Shown here piece by piece: positions 62,801-64,000 of a DNA stretch of 64,000 nt; within the stretch, counting starts at the first letter, position 1, and each line of letters opens with the position of its first letter. The position numbers were made by a program, and so were the translations under genes. The notes under the pieces are model-generated. The model saw only the letters and a program-made list of their open reading frames with translations. It was not told the origin of the DNA and searched no databases. Source of the stretch: Microbacteriaceae bacterium MWH-Ta3 (GTDB lineage Bacteria; Actinomycetota; Actinomycetes; Actinomycetales; Microbacteriaceae). The stretch covers positions 558,001 to 622,000 of the forward strand of contig QBKD01000001.1 of the NCBI GenBank assembly GCA_003053925.1, in the 5' to 3' direction.

Positions 62801-63699
62801 ACCAAGAGTGAATTACTGAACGTTGCCCATTGGCTTGACGGGTCGTTCTTCTTGTACTTCACCACCAGATTGACCGATTCGAGGCGCAACGCACGAGTGG
62901 GCCAGGACGAACTCGATGCGGGGCTCATCCACATGGAATCGCCATCCAGCGTTGAGTCACCGGCACCCGCCGTTCCGGTTGCACCCTTCACCGTGACCGT
63001 GACCGTGCCACCGAGTCGTGCCTGGGCATCGGTCGTGACCTCGGTGACTTTATTCGCGCTGGCCGCGAGGGTGCGCTTGACGCCACTGAGTTCGTTGTAG
63101 CAGTTGTAATTAGCGCCAAAACTTTGGCCGCCATTCATGGGGTCACCGCGGTAAATGTGAACGTCGTGGCGCTGAGCATTTGTGCTGACGTCGCTGGCCT
63201 TAACAAGGAAATACACGAATGACGAGGAGTTCGCCGCGATACGACCCACGGGCTGTGTGCCGGTGTCTGACGGCGTGACGGGCAGTGCCGAATCCGCCGT
63301 GTTCACCAGGCTCAGAACCGAAGTACCCGACACCGCGCGGAAGTCATCCAGTTGAACCCAAATATTGTCGAGGTTCGAGGCCGTCTGATTCACGATCTCG
63401 TACCCCACATACGTGGCGTTGACACCGTTTTTCAGGTCGATATAAAAGGCTTTACCGTGCAGAGGCTTGACGACGATGTCGCCCAAATCGGTACCCGTTC
63501 CAAACGCACCGCAGGACGTGGTCGATACCGCATTAGCGGCGGTGGGCTCGAAAACTACCGATGTAATCGCCACCTGAGCAATCAGCGCGGCAATTGCGAG
63601 CGCAGCAATTTTCCGCGTGGCGAACAGCGCGCGGAAAAAACGATGGGGGAATTTGATCACGATGAACGATTCAGTGCCCGTGAATTGTTTCCAATTCAC
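56827..63699 (-). CDS. Giant LAxTG-anchored adhesin with InlB-type repeats
   Basis: A 2290-residue surface protein. Order of parts: long signal peptide (about 18-56, with hydrophobic core KIAALAIAALIAQVAITSVV and ANA cleavage). An N-terminal beta-rich region with DUF11-like segments follows (about 350-480, VTKSLDPAYTITRSGGFFFV). Ig-like modules with QMLSFPQPPSQG and PQQIITFAQP motifs run to about 1055. Thirteen InlB B repeats span residues 1061-2019. A SdrD-B-like domain comes next (GTLDGYVWLDLDGDGLQGAD, from about 2024). LAATG (2258-2262), a helix and RPRRRRY end the chain. Start is GTG 63699; TAGCAT lies eight bases upstream. The protein should be sortase-anchored and act in adhesion; its ligand is unknown. 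Confidence 0.9.
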   Translation of the reverse strand: MNWKQFTGTESFIVIKFPHRFFRALFATRKIAALAIAALIAQVAITSVVFEPTAANAVSTTSCGAFGTGTDLGDIVVKPLHGKAFYIDLKNGVNATYVGYEIVNQTASNLDNIWVQLDDFRAVSGTSVLSLVNTADSALPVTPSDTGTQPVGRIAANSSSFVYFLVKASDVSTNAQRHDVHIYRGDPMNGGQSFGANYNCYNELSGVKRTLAASANKVTEVTTDAQARLGGTVTVTVKGATGTAGAGDSTLDGDSMWMSPASSSSWPTRALRLESVNLVVKYKKNDPSSQWATFSNSLLVKNIACSVAVNQCKSFTSATTYTATYKFRVIGSASSDAEVMPVAQIASGTQMKHTGTYPSTITMVPVSDPARTVSVTKSLDPAYTITRSGGFFFVKYRVVLSNSGTQDVVVDEVTDAPAVDVQLSPGTVTTIDKYRTTATTLSPEPTAKDTAGSYHFVGPFTVAAGGTATVAYVMKIPVPTTYPSTTDNIAYGVIGPTLIGSSLSTDNVTECAVILNSDGTTSSTCGDVVPPLSEQMLSFPQPPSQGAGTSYALDATSDSGLPVTYTIISGPCVLSGATVIYQAQGECVIEASQPGTDTYAAATPVQRTVTILPQQIITFAQPNSMLVSSTQDVTITASSGLKVTLTSLDTSVCKVGGTATTAGESYTPASTDTNVFRITTLTLKGNCPLVASQSGDGILYGAAPSVERTVPVGLATQVLTTEPTAPASTQSNSTGTVDWRVTPRVGTSSGALLNLPVTYTSQTPSICTAGDGVATNSGGSYVYYTSTITWTQPGVCVVEANQDGLNTDGTQSSYGAAAPITLPFTIGATPSVTISSVSAVKSAETFDVTVIVTKNSTGTGAPKGTLTLYTEGDHVSAAVQSGTPLVTNVSGSSNKYVFTVSASQLPATGASGALSLFATYTSIGAVSGETTYNNSQTVSPTAVTVYSPAAVLVSPSVRSVLVGGSFTAKITVIGNAAYGTPQGSVTLRTTTGGTISTPMPATLDGSGETTATLVAGNDASANMVLDASYEPSGSSTTYFVAESSSVTAEIDRTVEIDPQTYTVTFDANGGAGSVSPQSGFEPGALTPNSFSRAGYSFAGWNTAMDGSGTPYADGDTYGFTESTTLYAQWTPLPTYTVTFASNDGAGVMDTQSDYEPDALSLNSFTRAGYSFEGWNTESNGSGLAYSDGATYAFDANITLYAHWSALPVYTVTFDANGGTGVMAEQSDYEPHSLNTSVFSRAGFSFAGWNTAADGSGTAYTDGQLYSFEASTTLYAQWQELPRYTVTFHANDGIGVMASHVNYEADTLTLNSYVRSGYTFVGWNTLPGGAGTAYDDGGLYAFESDVTLYAQWQALPTFTITFNSNGGSGTMSGQTDFEPDVINANSFQRAGFAFTGWNTAADGSGFAFADGDIYDFTADIVLYAQWSALPMYTVTFDANGGAGTMGSQSDYEASPLVANTFDREAYRFAGWNSASDGSGTAYADLATYDFASDIALFAQWELLPTYTVTFHANDGSGSMPNQTAYEPTALDTHSFVRPGFTFMGWNTAANGSGTPYSDGDVYAFTSDVTLFAQWEALPRFTVTFDANQGSGTAPNQTDYEPDQLNLNSFTRDGYSFTGWNTANDGSGLRYGDGANYGFDVSITLYAQWELLPRYTVTFDANGGTGLMGAQEGYQPTALDTVQFVRAGYRFIGWNAHPLGLGAAYEDAALYDFQSDITMYAQWEALPTFTVTYLANGGTGTMAEQTHYEADTLNHHAFDYPGYTFIGWNTDPEGAGTYYVDGALYAFDADVTLYAQWTNSPTFAVTFDANGGTGDMPDQVDFQPDSLTTNVFERHGFTFTGWNTAPDGSGSGYLDEGTYWFDSDAVLYAQWQALPQFVVTFDANGAPGSMAEQANFEPEVLNANLFEYRGYDFAGWNTRADGSGTTYLDGATYDFTADITLFAQWTAWPTFTVTFDPNGADGGTMAVQESFEPETLNLNQYSKVGETFIGWNTEPDGTGDSYLDGDTYSFESDVTLYAQWQVIRVVPNGTLDGYVWLDLDGDGLQGADEPYLPGLNIEVDAFTETIPAPRTRSTRDAASVMSLTPTLDSAVTAMALILFITDSQGYFQLVAVTPGEWALRAQLPDILSVTDDSDDSTDGTMTTTMAEGESRTTWMGVQGHSALWAKIFGPDGDPATEEIIVQWEGLDDELLSWDDVQFRTDPVDGSIILDGLPSGNYRLIRVGATEADSQCADIVLTEWTEFTTDIVTQTGADCLPEPELAATGVNGWYGTLAILAVVSIAVGIARPRRRRY
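57643..60519 (-). repeat. Thirteen coding InlB B-repeat units
   Basis: Thirteen consecutive units of about 74 codons (about 222 bp) fill residues 1061-2019 of the adhesin. Each follows the pattern YTVTFDANGG-x-G-x-M, about 15 residues, then F-x-R-x-GY-x-F-x-GWNT, DGSG-x-Y-x-DG, Y-x-F, LYAQW and LP. The units are diverged in both protein and DNA, so they are old and not prone to slippage. The phase with Trp-Leu-Pro linkers is kept throughout. Confidence 0.92.
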
Positions 63700-63745
63700 T
63701 TACGTTCATGCTATCGGGCTTTAAGCCCAGAAAACACAGGGGATT

Positions 63746-64000
63746 TCAGGCTTTCCGCGGGCTGATCGACACCAGCCGATCGACCTCGCCGAAGATCTCC
63801 ATGCTCGCGATTGTCCCCGTGTCTTCCCACACCGTGTGACCGCGGGCATCGCTGTGCCGGACCTGAATGGTGGCCAGCATGGTTTCTTCTACTCGGCGGT
63901 ACATCGCCGCACGCAGCGGTGCGTGCAAGAGTCCACCCGCCGCACGTTCCGCCACAATCTCTAACCGACCATCGGGTCCGAAAACCGACCAACGAACATG
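63746..64000 (-). CDS. Unidentified protein, 3' part only
   Basis: The minus-strand frame is open from the window edge to TGA 63746 and encodes at least 84 C-terminal residues, including VFGPDGRLEIVAERAAGGLL, RAAMYRRVEETMLATIQV and TGTIASMEIFGEVDRLVSI. The real start lies beyond the window. No family is recognised; the residues look like a compact alpha/beta protein. It points in the same direction as the giant adhesin and ends 47 bp before it. Confidence 0.55.
   Translation of the reverse strand, partial: HVRWSVFGPDGRLEIVAERAAGGLLHAPLRAAMYRRVEETMLATIQVRHSDARGHTVWEDTGTIASMEIFGEVDRLVSISPRKA

Overview
This window reads as a piece of a high-GC actinobacterial chromosome, most likely an Actinomycetota of the Micrococcales/Microbacteriaceae kind. 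That placement is an inference from gene order and signals, not from a search. Supporting signs are the tRNA-Trp-secE-nusG-rplK-rplA and rplJ-rplL blocks, the murB-hadB-hadA string, a 32-codon AURKAIP1/COX24-type (bS22) ribosomal protein gene, three LAxTG cell-wall-sorted proteins, and many genes whose start codon lies 6 nt after a TANNNT -10 hexamer (leaderless mRNAs). The window is densely coding, with no intergenic gap over about 260 bp. I see no rRNA, CRISPR array or recognisable insertion sequence.

Layout. 0-3 kb: a DUF1801 protein and the catalase-peroxidase katG. 3-9 kb: a likely acquired defence patch with an HNH-type protein, a type III restriction-modification pair (res, mod; AT-richer than the surroundings), a divergent XRE regulator over a dyad-rich control region, and an orphan N-terminal piece of a HigA-like antitoxin. 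9-11.9 kb: small accessory genes (VOC, DUF1801 remnant, lumazine-binding-like, DUF1801, DUF3817), tRNA-Ser(GGA) and an AlkD-type DNA alkylation repair protein. 12-18 kb, all leftward: rplL, rplJ with a leader and attenuator, a two-component system, rplA, rplK, nusG, secE, tRNA-Trp. 18-31.4 kb: housekeeping genes (class I aminotransferase, murB, hadB, hadA, SRAP/HMCES, glutaredoxin-like, HAD phosphatase, bS22, ArsR-type regulator, proC, tadA, upp, photolyase, pseudouridine kinase and glycosidase).

31.5-43.8 kb is an amine-catabolism zone. An APC permease faces a rightward operon of a glutamine-synthetase-like gamma-glutamylamine ligase, a PuuD-type amidohydrolase, an aldehyde dehydrogenase, an SDR and a FadR-type regulator. 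A DMT exporter, an unusual GNAT-AAA ATPase fusion, and a divergent pair of hydroxylysine-kinase-like phosphotransferase and class III PLP enzyme follow. The latter pair resembles the human AGPHD1/AGXT2L (kinase plus phospho-lyase) system. 43.8-47 kb holds a secreted CotH-kinase protein, a GerMN/Gmad2 lipoprotein and two small membrane proteins. 47-54.8 kb holds a GH32 fructosidase, an SDR, a beta-CASP nuclease, sdaA and rlmN.

50.6-63.7 kb is a surface-protein locus: two paralogous TetR regulators and three LAxTG-anchored proteins, one of them a 2290-residue adhesin with 13 InlB-type repeats. The most promising material for novelty is the kinase/phospho-lyase pair beside the gamma-glutamylamine cluster, the LAxTG/TetR locus, the GNAT-AAA fusion and the R-M control region.
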